Positions 26,136 to 34,597 of a stretch of 64,000 bases of DNA are shown piece after piece. The position numbers and the translations under genes are program-made. The first letter of the stretch is position 1, and each line of letters opens with the position of its first letter. The notes beneath the pieces are model-generated. The model was not told the DNA's origin, searched no databases, and saw only the letters and a list, made by a program, of their open reading frames with translations. The stretch is from Aquabacterium sp. J223 (GTDB taxonomy: Bacteria; Pseudomonadota; Gammaproteobacteria; Burkholderiales; Burkholderiaceae_C): positions 1,426,001-1,490,000 of the forward strand of contig NZ_CP088297.1 in NCBI RefSeq assembly GCF_024666615.1, written 5' to 3'.

Positions 26136-27131
26136 ATGAACGCCAATGCGCTCTGCGAAGCCTTGCGCGCCAGCCGCGGTTTCGCCCACAAGCGGGACAT
26201 CGCCGACGTCATGCGCCGGCTGTCGCCGGTGCTGCCGGGCGGCGCCACGCCGCAGGGCGTGCGGGTGGGCGACGACTGCGCCGCCATCGCCGACGGCGAC
26301 GGCCACCTGCTCTTCGCCATCGAGGGCTTCGTCGAGGACTTCGTGCAGCGCGAGCCCTGGTTCGCCGGCTGGTGCGGCGTGATGGTCAACCTGAGCGACA
26401 TCGCCGCCATGGGCGGCCGCCCGGTCGCGGTGGTCGATGCGCTGTGGAGCGACGGCGCGGCCCAGGGCGCACCGGTGCTCGACGGCCTGGCCGAGGCCTC
26501 GCGGCGCTACGGCGTGCCCATCGTCGGCGGGCACAGCAACCACCGCAGCCCGCGCCCGCAGCTCGCCGTCGCCGTGCTCGGCCGAGCACAGCGCCTGCTC
26601 ACCAGCTTCGACGCCCGGCCGGGCGACGTGCTGCTGGCCGCCGTCGACCTGCGCGGGCGCTGGCACGACCCCTGGCCGTACTGGGACGCCGCCACCACCG
26701 CGCCGGCCGAACGCCTGCGCGGCGACCTGGCGCTGCTGCCCGCCATCGCCGAGGCCGGCCTGTGCGACGCCGCCAAGGACATCAGCATGGCCGGCGTGGT
26801 CGGCACCGCGCTGATGCTGCTGGAATGCTCCGGCGTCGGCGCCCGGCTCGACCTGTCCGAGCTGCCGCGGCCGGACGGGCTGACCCCCGACGACGAGGCC
26901 GGCTGGCTGCGCTGGCTCACCGCCTTTCCCAGCTTCGGCTTCCTGCTCAGCGTGGCGCCGTCGCGGGTGGCGGCGGTGCAGCAGCGCTTCGCCGCGCGCG
27001 GCATCGCCTGCGGCGCCATCGGCGACGTGCGGGCCGGGCCGGAGGTGAGCCTGCGGCACCGGGGCACCGAGGCCCTGCTCTGGCACCTGGTCGAGCAGCC
27101 CTTCATCACGGCGGGCGTCGGCCATGGCTGA
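26136..27131 (+). CDS. nitF: sll0787 family AIR-synthase-like ATP-dependent enzyme (Nit1C)
   Basis: A 331-residue relative of AIR synthase (PurM), SelD and ThiL, which phosphorylate amides, selenide or thiamin phosphate. It has GVRVGDDCAAIAD (the nucleotide-binding start), VMVNLSDIAAMGGRPVAVVDAL, YGVPIVGGHSNHRSP and CDAAKDISMAGVVGTALMLLE (the DxSxG motif of the superfamily). It may activate a substrate by ATP, for example an amide, for dehydration or cyclisation; this is inference from fold. It overlaps the downstream glycosyltransferase by 8 bases. Confidence 0.9.
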   Translation: MNANALCEALRASRGFAHKRDIADVMRRLSPVLPGGATPQGVRVGDDCAAIADGDGHLLFAIEGFVEDFVQREPWFAGWCGVMVNLSDIAAMGGRPVAVVDALWSDGAAQGAPVLDGLAEASRRYGVPIVGGHSNHRSPRPQLAVAVLGRAQRLLTSFDARPGDVLLAAVDLRGRWHDPWPYWDAATTAPAERLRGDLALLPAIAEAGLCDAAKDISMAGVVGTALMLLECSGVGARLDLSELPRPDGLTPDDEAGWLRWLTAFPSFGFLLSVAPSRVAAVQQRFAARGIACGAIGDVRAGPEVSLRHRGTEALLWHLVEQPFITAGVGHG

Positions 27132-28302
27132 GCCGCTGCGCATCGCGCTGCTCACCCACTCGGTGAACCCGCGTGGCGGCGTGGTGCACGTGCTGGAGCT
27201 CGGCCGGGCGCTGATGCAGCGCGGCCATGCGGTGACGGTGGTCGCCCCGGCCACCGCGGGGCAGCGGCTCTTCCGCGACACGCCCTGCCGCGTCGAGCTG
27301 GCACGCTGCCCCTCGCCGCCGGCGGACGCCAACCTGCGCTGGACCGTGCGCAGCCGCATCGATGCCGTGCGCACGCACCTGCGCGCGCTGCGGGCCGGCG
27401 AGGCGTTCGACGTCTTCCACGCCCACGACGGCATCGGCGCCAACGCCCTGGCCGACCTGGCCGAGGCCGGCGACGTTCCCGGCTACCTGCGCACCGTGCA
27501 CCACGTGGACCGCTTCCCCGACGCGCAGGTGCAGGCCTGGGAGACGCGGTCCATCCGCGGCGCCGCGCGCCTGCTGGCCGTCAGCGCGGTGTGGTGCGAG
27601 CGGCTGGCCCGCGACCATGGCCGGCCCGTCGAGCAGGTGCCCAACGGCGTCGACCTGTCGCGCTTCTCGCCCCATGCCGAACCGATGGACGCCGAGCGCC
27701 TGCACGGCCTCGGCCTGGCCGGCCGGCCGCGGGTGCTGGCGGTGGGCGGCATCGAGGCGCGCAAGAACAGCCACCGCCTGCTGCAGGCCTTCGTGCGCCT
27801 GCGGCAATGGCTGCCGCAGGCGCAGCTGGTGATCGCCGGCGGGCAGAGCCTGCTGCCGCACGACGCGGAGGTGGCCGCCTTCAGCGCTGCCGCCGCCGCC
27901 GCCGGCCTGGGCATCGGCGCCGGACAGCCCGTCGTCCTCACCGGCCCGCTGCCCGACGCGGTGCTGCCCGCGCTGTACCGGTCGGCCGACGTGCTGGCCA
28001 TGCCGTCGCTGCTGGAAGGCTTCGGACTGGCCGCGCTGGAGGCGCTGGCCTGCGGCACGCCGGCGGTGGTGTCGCGGCTGGCACCCTTCACCGAGCACTT
28101 CGTGCAGGACGTGGGGGAGCGGGACGTGCACTGGGCCGACCCGCTCGACATCGAATCGATCGCGCTGGCGCTGCGCCGCGGCGTGGCCGCCGGCCGCCGC
28201 CCGGTGGTGCCCGAGGTCTGCCGCCGCTTCGACTGGTCGCGCAGCGCCGAGCGCCACGAGGCGCTGTACCGGCTGCCGCTGCCCGTTCCCGCCCTGGAGT
28301 GA
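27124..28302 (+). CDS. MSMEG_0565 family GT4 glycosyltransferase (Nit1C-associated)
   Basis: A 392-residue GT-B fold enzyme of family 4. The N-terminal domain starts LRIALLTHSVNPRGGVVHVLELGRAL; the donor domain carries RVLAVGGIEARKNSHRLLQAF, VVLTGPLPDAVLPALYRSADVLAMPSLLEGFGLAALEALACGTPAVV, including the EX7E motif. It should use a nucleotide-sugar donor in the cytoplasm. It overlaps the upstream gene by 8 bases and lies 4 bases before the next, so it belongs to the same operon. Presence of a glycosyltransferase suggests that the cluster product may be glycosylated. Confidence 0.9.
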   Translation: MAEPLRIALLTHSVNPRGGVVHVLELGRALMQRGHAVTVVAPATAGQRLFRDTPCRVELARCPSPPADANLRWTVRSRIDAVRTHLRALRAGEAFDVFHAHDGIGANALADLAEAGDVPGYLRTVHHVDRFPDAQVQAWETRSIRGAARLLAVSAVWCERLARDHGRPVEQVPNGVDLSRFSPHAEPMDAERLHGLGLAGRPRVLAVGGIEARKNSHRLLQAFVRLRQWLPQAQLVIAGGQSLLPHDAEVAAFSAAAAAAGLGIGAGQPVVLTGPLPDAVLPALYRSADVLAMPSLLEGFGLAALEALACGTPAVVSRLAPFTEHFVQDVGERDVHWADPLDIESIALALRRGVAAGRRPVVPEVCRRFDWSRSAERHEALYRLPLPVPALE

Positions 28303-28306
28303 CGCC

Positions 28307-28594
28307 ATGCCCGAAATGCACTACCGGCTGCGCTGGCCGGACGACAGCGAGAGCCTGTGTTATTCGCCCTCGCTGGTGATCAAGGACTTCTTCGTGCCCG
28401 GCACCGCCTACCCGCTGCCGGACTTCCTGCGCCGCGTGCGCGAGGCCACGCACATCGCCAGCGAGCGGGTGCGGGCCAAGTACGGCTTCGCCTGTTCGGC
28501 CGCAGCGGGCCAGCTGCAGGCCATCGAGGACCAGGCCGATCGTTTCAGCGGCCGGCCCGACGCCCGGGTGGAAGTGTTGTCGTTCGTGGAGTAG
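28307..28594 (+). CDS. nitG: MSMEG_0570 family nitrogen starvation response protein (Nit1C)
   Basis: A 95-residue cytoplasmic protein of unknown function, conserved in Nit1C clusters. It reads MHYRLRWPDDSESLCYSPSLVIKDFF, then LPDFLRRVREATHIASERVRAKYGFACSAA and VEVLSFVE at the end. The strand-helix pattern suggests a small alpha/beta domain. It contains one conserved cysteine in the family core. It sits between the glycosyltransferase (4 bases) and flavoprotein genes (2 bases) in a tightly packed operon. Confidence 0.86.
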   Translation: MPEMHYRLRWPDDSESLCYSPSLVIKDFFVPGTAYPLPDFLRRVREATHIASERVRAKYGFACSAAAGQLQAIEDQADRFSGRPDARVEVLSFVE

Positions 28595-28596
28595 CC

Positions 28597-29872
28597 ATGG
28601 CGTTTGATCAGGATGTCGTCATCGTGGGCGGGGGCCAGGCCGGCCTGTCGCTGTCCTACCACCTGCAGCGGCGCGGCATCGGCCACTGCGTGTTCGAGAA
28701 GCACCAGGCGCTGCACGTCTGGCGCACCCGTCGCTGGGACAGCTTCTGCCTGGTCACGCCCAACTGGCAGTGCGCGCTGCCCGGGCACGAGTACCGGGGC
28801 GACGACCCGCACGGCTTCATGCGCAAGCCGGAGATCCTCGACTGGCTGGCCGGCTTCAAGGCCGCGGTGAACGCGCCGCTGCACGAGGGCGTGGCGGTGC
28901 AGCAGGCCACGCCGCTGGCCGGCGGCGGCTTCGAGGTCGTCACCAGCCAGGGCCGGCTGACGGCCGGGCAGGTGGTGGTGGCCTCCGGCGGCTACCACCA
29001 GCCCATCGTGCCGCGCATGGCCGAGCGCCTGCCGGCCGACCTGCTGCAACTGCACAGCGAGGAGTACCGCCAGCCGGCGGCGCTGCCCGCCGGCACGGTG
29101 CTGGTGGTGGGGGGCCGGCCAGTCCGGCGCGCAGATCGCCGAGGACCTGCACCTGGCCGGCCGCCGGGTGGTGCTGGCCGTGGGCCAGGCGCCGCGCTGC
29201 GCGCGCTTCTACCGCGGCCGCGACGTGGTCGACTGGCTGGCCGACATGGGCTACTACGACATGCCGGTGGACCAGCACCCGCTGCGCGAGGGCGTGCGCG
29301 ACAACACCAACCACTACGTCACCGGCCGCGACGGCGGGCGCGACATCGACCTGCGCCGCTTCGCGGTCGAGGGCATGCGCCTGGTCGGCCCGCTGCGCGG
29401 CGTGGAGGGCACGGCGCTGCGCTTCGAGCCGACGCTGCGGGCCGCGCTGGACCAGGCGGACAGCGTCTACAACGGCATCAACGCCAGCATCGACCGCTTC
29501 ATCGAACAGCGCGGCCTGGACGCGCCGCCGGGCGGCGTCTACCGGCCGGTGTGGCAGCCCGACGGCGAGACCACCGAGCTCGACCTGGTGGCCGAAGGCA
29601 TCACCAGCATCGTCTGGTGCATCGGCTTCGAGCCCGACTTCCGCTGGGTGCACGCCCCGGTCTTCGACGGCCGCGGCCGGCCCCAGCACCGCCGCGGCGT
29701 GACGCCGCAGCCCGGCCTGTACTTCCTCGGCCTGCCCTGGCTGCACACCTGGGGCTCGGGCCGCTTCTCCGGCGTGTCACGCGACGCGCTGTACCTGGCG
29801 GAGCGGATCGAGGCGCACTTGGGCGCACTGGCGGCCAAGGCCGGCGGGCGGGACCACGCGGTCCCGGTCTGA
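28597..29872 (+). CDS. nitH: MSMEG_0569 family FAD-dependent oxidoreductase (Nit1C, frameshifted)
   Basis: A flavoprotein of about 424 residues after removal of one base, resembling flavin monooxygenases. The FAD site is [18 protein letters not shown] second Rossmann site spans the break: the first frame ends GTVLVVGG and, after an extra base near 29109-29117 (GGGGGGCCGG), the second continues [19 protein letters not shown] late [16 protein letters not shown] and [18 protein letters not shown] complete the family pattern. In Nit1C clusters it probably oxidises the N-containing substrate, producing the nitrile or cyanohydrin; this is inference. It is the last gene of the operon. Confidence 0.86.
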
Positions 29873-29889
29873 CCGGGATCGTTCGCCTG

Positions 29890-30069
29890 TCAGCCCGGCG
29901 GGTGGACGAACAGCGGCAGCAGCAGGCAGGCGATGCCCAGCAGCCCGAGCACCAGCAGGGTGGCCAGCCGAAGGGCCGGCATGCCGCCGGCGGCGAGGGT
30001 GTCGAGGGCCTGCGCGAGCAGGGTGTCGACGGTGGGGTTGAACATGGCGTCGGGCGTGTCGAGGACCAT
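29890..30069 (-). CDS. Small putative membrane protein
   Basis: A 59-residue open frame between the Nit1C operon and flhA, on the opposite strand. It has an amphipathic lead (NPTVDTLLAQALDTLAAGG) and one clear membrane helix (LATLLVLGLLGIACLLLPLFV) ending HPPG. I recognise no family and no strong ribosome site. The good hydrophobic helix and length favour a gene, but a chance frame in GC-rich DNA is possible. Confidence 0.35.
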   Translation of the reverse strand: MVLDTPDAMFNPTVDTLLAQALDTLAAGGMPALRLATLLVLGLLGIACLLLPLFVHPPG

Positions 30070-30271
30070 GCCGTGGTTGTACTGAGGGGCCGCCTCGCCG
30101 CCATCCCCGCGGCCGGGTGACCGGTCCGCCACCACCCCCGTGCTCCGTGCCATCCGTCACGGCCGGGCGTGGGGGTGGGGGGCGAACACCGGGCCGAAAC
30201 CCCCGGCTTATCGGGCTCTAGATCCTGGGCCGCCTGCCGAGAATGGCCGGGCCCATGGTCCGTCCGTCCGC

Positions 30272-32374
30272 ATGAACCCCGCCCTGCTGCTCCGCCTGCA
30301 AACGCTGTTCGGCCGCAACGCCGACACGGTGAAGGCCCTGCTCGCCCCGGTCTTCATCGTCATGGTGCTGGCGATGATGGTGCTGCCGCTGCCGCCCTTC
30401 GCGCTGGACCTGCTGTTCACCTTCAACATCGCGCTGGCGCTGATGGTGATGCTGGTGGCCGCGCACATGGTGCGGCCGCTGGACTTCGCGGCCTTCCCGT
30501 CGGTGCTGCTGATCACCACGCTGCTGCGCCTGAGCCTGAACGTCGCCTCCACCCGCGTGGTGCTGATGGAAGGCCACACCGGCACCGGCGCCGCCGGGCA
30601 GGTGATCGAGTCGTTCGGCCACTTCCTGATCGGCGGCAACTTCGCCGTCGGCCTGATCGTGTTCGCGGTGGTGATGGTGATCAACTTCATCGTCGTCACC
30701 AAGGGCGCGGAGCGCATCGCCGAGGTCGGCGCGCGCTTCACGCTGGACGCGATGCCCGGCAAGCAGATGGCGATCGACGCCGACCTCAACGCCGGCCTGA
30801 TCGACGAGAAGGAGGCCAAGCGCCGCCGCGCCGAGGTCAGCGAGGAGGCCGAGTTCTTCGGCTCGATGGACGGTGCGTCGAAGTTCGTGCGCGGCGACGC
30901 CATCGCCGGCATGTTGATCCTCTTCATCAACATCGTCGGCGGCTTCGTCGTCGGCGTGGCGCAGCACGGCCTGTCGGCCGGCGACGCCGCCTCGAGCTAC
31001 ATCCTGCTGGCGGTGGGCGATGCGCTGGTGGCGCAGATCCCGGCGCTGCTCATCTCCGTCGCCGCGGCGATGGTGGTCACCCGTGTCGGCAAGGAGCACG
31101 ACGTGGGCAGCCAGATCCGCAAGCAGGTCTTCGGCTCGACCCGGTCGCTGGCGGTCACCGCCGCCATCATCGGCCTGATCGGCCTGGTGCCGGGCATGCC
31201 GCACCTGGTCTTCCTCGGCCTGGCCGGCGCCATCGGCTACGGGGCCTGGAAGCTCGACAAGGCGCAGAAGGCCGAGGCCGAACGCGCCAAGCTGCCGCGC
31301 GCGCAGCAGCAGGCGGCCGACGGCGCGAACGCCAACGTCGAGGCCAGCTGGGACGACCTGGTGCCGGTGGACACGCTGGGCCTCGAGGTGGGCTACCGCC
31401 TCATCGCGCTGGTGGACAAGGCACGCTCGGGCGACCTGCTGGCGCGCATCAAGGGCGTGCGCAAGAAGTTCGCACAGGACGTCGGCTTCCTGCCGCCGCC
31501 GGTGCACATCCGCGACAACCTCGAACTCACGCCCAGCGTCTACCGGGTCATGCTGCGCGGCGCGGTGGTGGGCGAGGGCGAGGCCTTCCCCGGCATGTGG
31601 CTGGCCATCAACCCCGGCGGCGCGACGCAGAAGCTGATCGGCACCGGCACCACCGACCCCGCCTTCGGCCTGCCCGCCATCTGGATCGAGGAACGTCAGC
31701 GCGAGCAGGCGCAGATGACCGGCTACACCGTGGTCGACTGCCCTACCGTGGTCGCCACCCACCTGTCGCACCTGATGCAGGTGCACGCCGCCAAGCTGCT
31801 GGGCCGGGTGGAGACGCAGTCGCTGGTCGAGCACGTGACCAAGCTGGCGCCGAAGCTGATCGAAGACGTGATCCCGAAGATGGTCGGCATCGCCACCGTG
31901 CAGAAGGTGCTGCAGCTGCTGCTGGAAGAGGGCGTGCACATCCGCGACATGCGCTCCATCGTCGAGTGCCTGGCCGAGCACGCCGCCGTGGTCACCGAGC
32001 CGCAGGAGCTGGCGCGGCGCATCCGCGTGCACCTGGCGCCGGCCATCGTGCAGCAGATCTACGGCTCGGCGAAGGAGCTCGACGTCATCGCGCTCGAGCC
32101 CGAGCTGGAGCGGCTGGTCAACCAGGCGCTCAACTCGCCGCACGGCGCCGCGCTGGACCCCGGCGTGGCAGAGACGCTGACCCGCAGCGCCGCCGACACC
32201 GCCAAGCGCCAGGAGGACCTGGGCCTGCCGGCCTGCCTGCTGGTGCCCGACGCGCTGCGCGCGCCGATGGCGCGGCTGCTCAAGCGCGCGGCGCCGCGGC
32301 TGAAGGTGCTGGCGCACAGCGAGATCCCTGAGACGCATTCGATCCGCATCGGATCGGTCATCGGCGCGGTCTGA
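30272..32374 (+). CDS. flhA: Flagellar export gate protein FlhA
   Basis: A 700-residue inner-membrane export gate protein. About eight membrane helices fill residues 20-325, with the conserved FHIPEP region AFPSVLLITTLLRLSLNVASTRVVL. The large cytoplasmic domain (about 360-700) forms the nonameric ring that receives substrates and chaperones, with LELTPSVYRVMLRG and VHIRDMRSIVECLAEHA. Length and motifs are those of the family. Its start at 30272 is the family one (MNPALLLRLQTLF). It normally follows flhB; here a 15.7-kb block of unrelated genes separates them. No flhF or fliA follows. Confidence 0.97.
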   Translation: MNPALLLRLQTLFGRNADTVKALLAPVFIVMVLAMMVLPLPPFALDLLFTFNIALALMVMLVAAHMVRPLDFAAFPSVLLITTLLRLSLNVASTRVVLMEGHTGTGAAGQVIESFGHFLIGGNFAVGLIVFAVVMVINFIVVTKGAERIAEVGARFTLDAMPGKQMAIDADLNAGLIDEKEAKRRRAEVSEEAEFFGSMDGASKFVRGDAIAGMLILFINIVGGFVVGVAQHGLSAGDAASSYILLAVGDALVAQIPALLISVAAAMVVTRVGKEHDVGSQIRKQVFGSTRSLAVTAAIIGLIGLVPGMPHLVFLGLAGAIGYGAWKLDKAQKAEAERAKLPRAQQQAADGANANVEASWDDLVPVDTLGLEVGYRLIALVDKARSGDLLARIKGVRKKFAQDVGFLPPPVHIRDNLELTPSVYRVMLRGAVVGEGEAFPGMWLAINPGGATQKLIGTGTTDPAFGLPAIWIEERQREQAQMTGYTVVDCPTVVATHLSHLMQVHAAKLLGRVETQSLVEHVTKLAPKLIEDVIPKMVGIATVQKVLQLLLEEGVHIRDMRSIVECLAEHAAVVTEPQELARRIRVHLAPAIVQQIYGSAKELDVIALEPELERLVNQALNSPHGAALDPGVAETLTRSAADTAKRQEDLGLPACLLVPDALRAPMARLLKRAAPRLKVLAHSEIPETHSIRIGSVIGAV

Positions 32375-32496
32375 GGCCGGCTGAAGGCCGGCCGCCGCTT
32401 TCGCGGACGGCGAAAGGAGCCTTGGCGTCTCCACCGCTTCCGCCGGCGCGGACGGCTTCCCAGAATGGTTCGCACATCAAGACCAGGAGACAGGTC

Positions 32497-33480
32497 ATGC
32501 GCCATTCCCCCATCGACCGCCGCCGCGCGCTGGTCGCGCTGGCCGGTTTCGCGGCCGCGCCGCGCGCCTTCGCGCAAACCGGGGCCTGGCCGTCCAAGCC
32601 GATCACGCTGCTGGTGCCGACCGCACCCGGCGGCACCACCGACATCGCCGCGCGCATGCTGGCCGATCCGCTGGGCAAGGCGCTGGGGCAGACGCTGGTG
32701 GTCGACAACCGCGGCGGCGCCAGCGGTGCGATCGCGGCGGTGGCGCTGAAGCGGGCCGAGCCGGACGGCCATGTGCTGCTGATGCAGTACTCCGGCTACC
32801 ACGTCATCACGCCGCATGTCACCAAGCAGCCGCAGTGGAGGGCCGACGAACTCGCACCGGTGGCCAACGTGCTGAGCGCGCCGCAGGTGGTCGTCGCCCG
32901 CGAGGGGCTGCCGGTCAAGACCATGGCCGAGCTGGTGGCGTACGCCAAGCAGAACCCGGGCAAGCTGACCTACGCCTCGTCGGGCGCCGGTTCGCTGCAG
33001 CACGTCACCGGCGCGATGCTGGAGCAGCAGGCCGGCATCGGCCTGACGCACGTGCCCTACAAGGGCACGGGGCCGGCGCTGCAGGACCTGCTCGGCGGCC
33101 AGGTGGACATCACCTTCGGCACGCCGCCGCCGTACATGCCGCACATCGCCAGCGGCAAGCTGCGCGCGCTGGCGGTGACCGGCCGTTCGCGGCTGTCGTC
33201 GTTGCCGCAGGTGCCAACCGCGGCCGAGGCCGGCCTGCCGAAGCTGGATGCGACGTCGTGGTTCGGCGTCTTCGCGCCGGCGCGCACGCCGCCGGCATTG
33301 ATCGACCGATTGAGCGCCGAGATCGCGAAGGTAATGGCGACGCCCGCCTTCCGCGACAAGGCGGCCGACCTGGGCGCCACGGCCGACTACCAGTCGCCGC
33401 GCGACTTCGCGGCGATGGTGCGCGCCGAGGACCTGCGCTGGGCGGCGGTGGTGAAGGCAGCCCGCATCGAGGCCGACTGA
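32497..33480 (+). CDS. TctC/Bug-family tripartite tricarboxylate binding protein, third copy
   Basis: A 327-residue periplasmic binding protein, intact. It starts with a Tat/Sec-like leader (DRRRALVALAGFAAAPRAFA-QTG), then KPITLLVPTAPGGTTDIAARMLADPLGKALGQ, VVDNRGGASGAIAAVALKRAEPDGHVLL, TYASSGAGSLQHVTGAMLEQ and VPYKGTGPALQDLLGGQVDI. The ATG at 32497 follows AGGAGA; the ATG at 32422 is upstream in the same frame but lacks a leader. It stands alone after flhA, without partner membrane genes, as is common for the numerous orphan Bug proteins of Burkholderiales. The ligand is unknown. Confidence 0.9.
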   Translation: MRHSPIDRRRALVALAGFAAAPRAFAQTGAWPSKPITLLVPTAPGGTTDIAARMLADPLGKALGQTLVVDNRGGASGAIAAVALKRAEPDGHVLLMQYSGYHVITPHVTKQPQWRADELAPVANVLSAPQVVVAREGLPVKTMAELVAYAKQNPGKLTYASSGAGSLQHVTGAMLEQQAGIGLTHVPYKGTGPALQDLLGGQVDITFGTPPPYMPHIASGKLRALAVTGRSRLSSLPQVPTAAEAGLPKLDATSWFGVFAPARTPPALIDRLSAEIAKVMATPAFRDKAADLGATADYQSPRDFAAMVRAEDLRWAAVVKAARIEAD

Positions 33481-33511
33481 TCCGGCGCCGGGCCGCCGGA
33501 CCGTGCCGCCG

Positions 33512-33778
33512 TCAGGCCAGCCCTTCCTGCCACTCCTCGATGCGCCATTGGCCGACCACGCCGCCGAGCACGAAGGGGTCGCCCTGCACGAAGGCCTCGG
33601 CCTGCTCGCGGGTGGTGAAGACCGCCAGCGCACCCGTCGGCGGGTCGCCGTAGGGGCCGGCCATCAGCGCCGTGCCGCGCGCCTTGTACTCCTGAAGCCG
33701 CGCGGCATGGCCGGGAAAGTGGTCGGGCACGCGGGCCAGGCCGTCGGCCGCGAGCTCGTAGAAGAGCAGTGCTTTCAT
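33512..33778 (-). CDS. YciI family protein
   Basis: An 88-residue protein with the YCII fold: MKALLFYELAADG at the start, HFPGHAARLQEYKARGTALMAGPYGD (the conserved histidine and the loop that carries the active-site residues), then FTTREQAEAFVQGDPFVLGGVV and WRIEEWQEGL. YciI proteins are small cytoplasmic enzymes or binding domains of unclear function. The next minus-strand gene lies 32 bases upstream. Confidence 0.82.
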   Translation of the reverse strand: MKALLFYELAADGLARVPDHFPGHAARLQEYKARGTALMAGPYGDPPTGALAVFTTREQAEAFVQGDPFVLGGVVGQWRIEEWQEGLA

Positions 33779-33810
33779 GGCCGGCGATGATGGCATCGCC
33801 GGCCCGCCGC

Positions 33811-34005
33811 TCACTGCTGGCCGAACAGCGAATTGGCGAACTGCTCGGCGGCCCGCTCGGGGCAGGTGAAGACGCGCATCTCCTGCCACAGCGTCGTGCC
33901 CAGTTCCTCCGCGTCGTCACGCAGCATCGGGCTGCGCTGGCCCAGCCGCTGTGCGAAGCGGTGGACCCATTCGGTGGTCGGCACGGGGGTGGTCTGGGGG
34001 GTCAT
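33811..34005 (-). CDS. Small hypothetical protein
   Basis: A 64-residue protein beginning MTPQTTPVPTTEWVHRFAQRLGQRSPML and ending RVFTCPERAAEQFANSLFGQQ. The middle is helical and acidic (DDAEELGTTLWQEM). There is no signal peptide or membrane segment. The composition is balanced and gene-like, but I recognise no family. The ATG at 34005 was chosen over upstream in-frame starts because it is followed by normal sequence. It may be co-transcribed with the YciI gene downstream. Confidence 0.5.
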   Translation of the reverse strand: MTPQTTPVPTTEWVHRFAQRLGQRSPMLRDDAEELGTTLWQEMRVFTCPERAAEQFANSLFGQQ

Positions 34006-34273
34006 GGCGTGGCTTTCTGCAGGGGGTGGGTGACGGACGAAGAGGGCGCTGATCGGATGGGTGCCATCGTAGGAAAGAAGGCCGCGCCGCATCAGGGCTT
34101 CCTCGCTGTAAGCGGTGTCAGCCGCGGCTGACTTGACTTCGTGCGGCGCTTGCCGTTGGACGGCGGGCACGGCACTGGCCGCGCCGGTGCGTGGACCGAC
34201 CCCCCATCCCATGGCCGCCGAAGCGCGCCCGCGAGCCGGCGCAGGCCGCCGGCCCGATGCCCCCGACGGTCCG
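34006..34273. other. Non-coding stretch between small hypothetical and hemP
   Basis: A 268-bp stretch with no credible gene on either strand. It may contain the promoter of the small minus-strand genes near 34050-34120, where AT content rises slightly, but no consensus elements are clear. Confidence 0.4.
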
Positions 34274-34486
34274 CTACTTGGTGAGGATGAGCTTGCCGAG
34301 CGCCGTCAGCCGCAGGCGGTAGACACTGCCGGCGTGGGCGATGTGCACCTCGCGCCCGCCGTGGAGCAGGTCGTCGCTGCGCCAGCAGGGCGGTCCCGCG
34401 TCGTCCGCGGACCGGGCGTCGGCCGGCTGCGCGGCGCCTTCCGGCCGCGATCGCACGAGGGGCGGGGTGGAGAGGCAGGGCTGCAT
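34274..34486 (-). CDS. hemP: Hemin uptake protein HemP
   Basis: A 70-residue protein whose C-terminal 35 residues match HemP: SDDLLHGGREVHIAHAGSVY RLRLTALGKLILTK in two parts. HemP is a small cytoplasmic protein that activates heme-receptor genes (hmuR/bhuR) in Burkholderiales and is iron-repressed. The N-terminal half is variable and Pro/Ala-rich, as is usual. A good Fur box lies 15-33 bases upstream of the ATG at 34486. The heme receptor itself is not in this window; the gene diverges from pncB. Confidence 0.86.
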   Translation of the reverse strand: MQPCLSTPPLVRSRPEGAAQPADARSADDAGPPCWRSDDLLHGGREVHIAHAGSVYRLRLTALGKLILTK

Positions 34487-34500
34487 GGCGTCCTCAAGTA

Positions 34501-34519
34501 AATACGAATCAGTCGCATT
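34501..34519 (-). promoter_or_regulatory. Fur box upstream of hemP
   Basis: The 19-bp imperfect palindrome AATACGAATCAGTCGCATT (arms match at 7 of 9 positions) lies in an unusually AT-rich patch between hemP and pncB. It fits the hemP-type Fur box of Burkholderiales. It should give iron repression of hemP; the divergent pncB is less likely to be affected. Confidence 0.75.
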
Positions 34520-34597
34520 AAAATCGATGATGGCGTGCAGCGCAAGGGCCGTGGCGCGGCAGCGCCTCGCCGGCGGCCGGGTGCACGGGAGACGGCC

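Noticed and set aside
14617-30271. Mobile element carrying the Nit1C block
   Set aside because: No integrase, transposase, tRNA junction, terminal repeat or base-composition shift can be seen. Only the split of flhB and flhA is reported.
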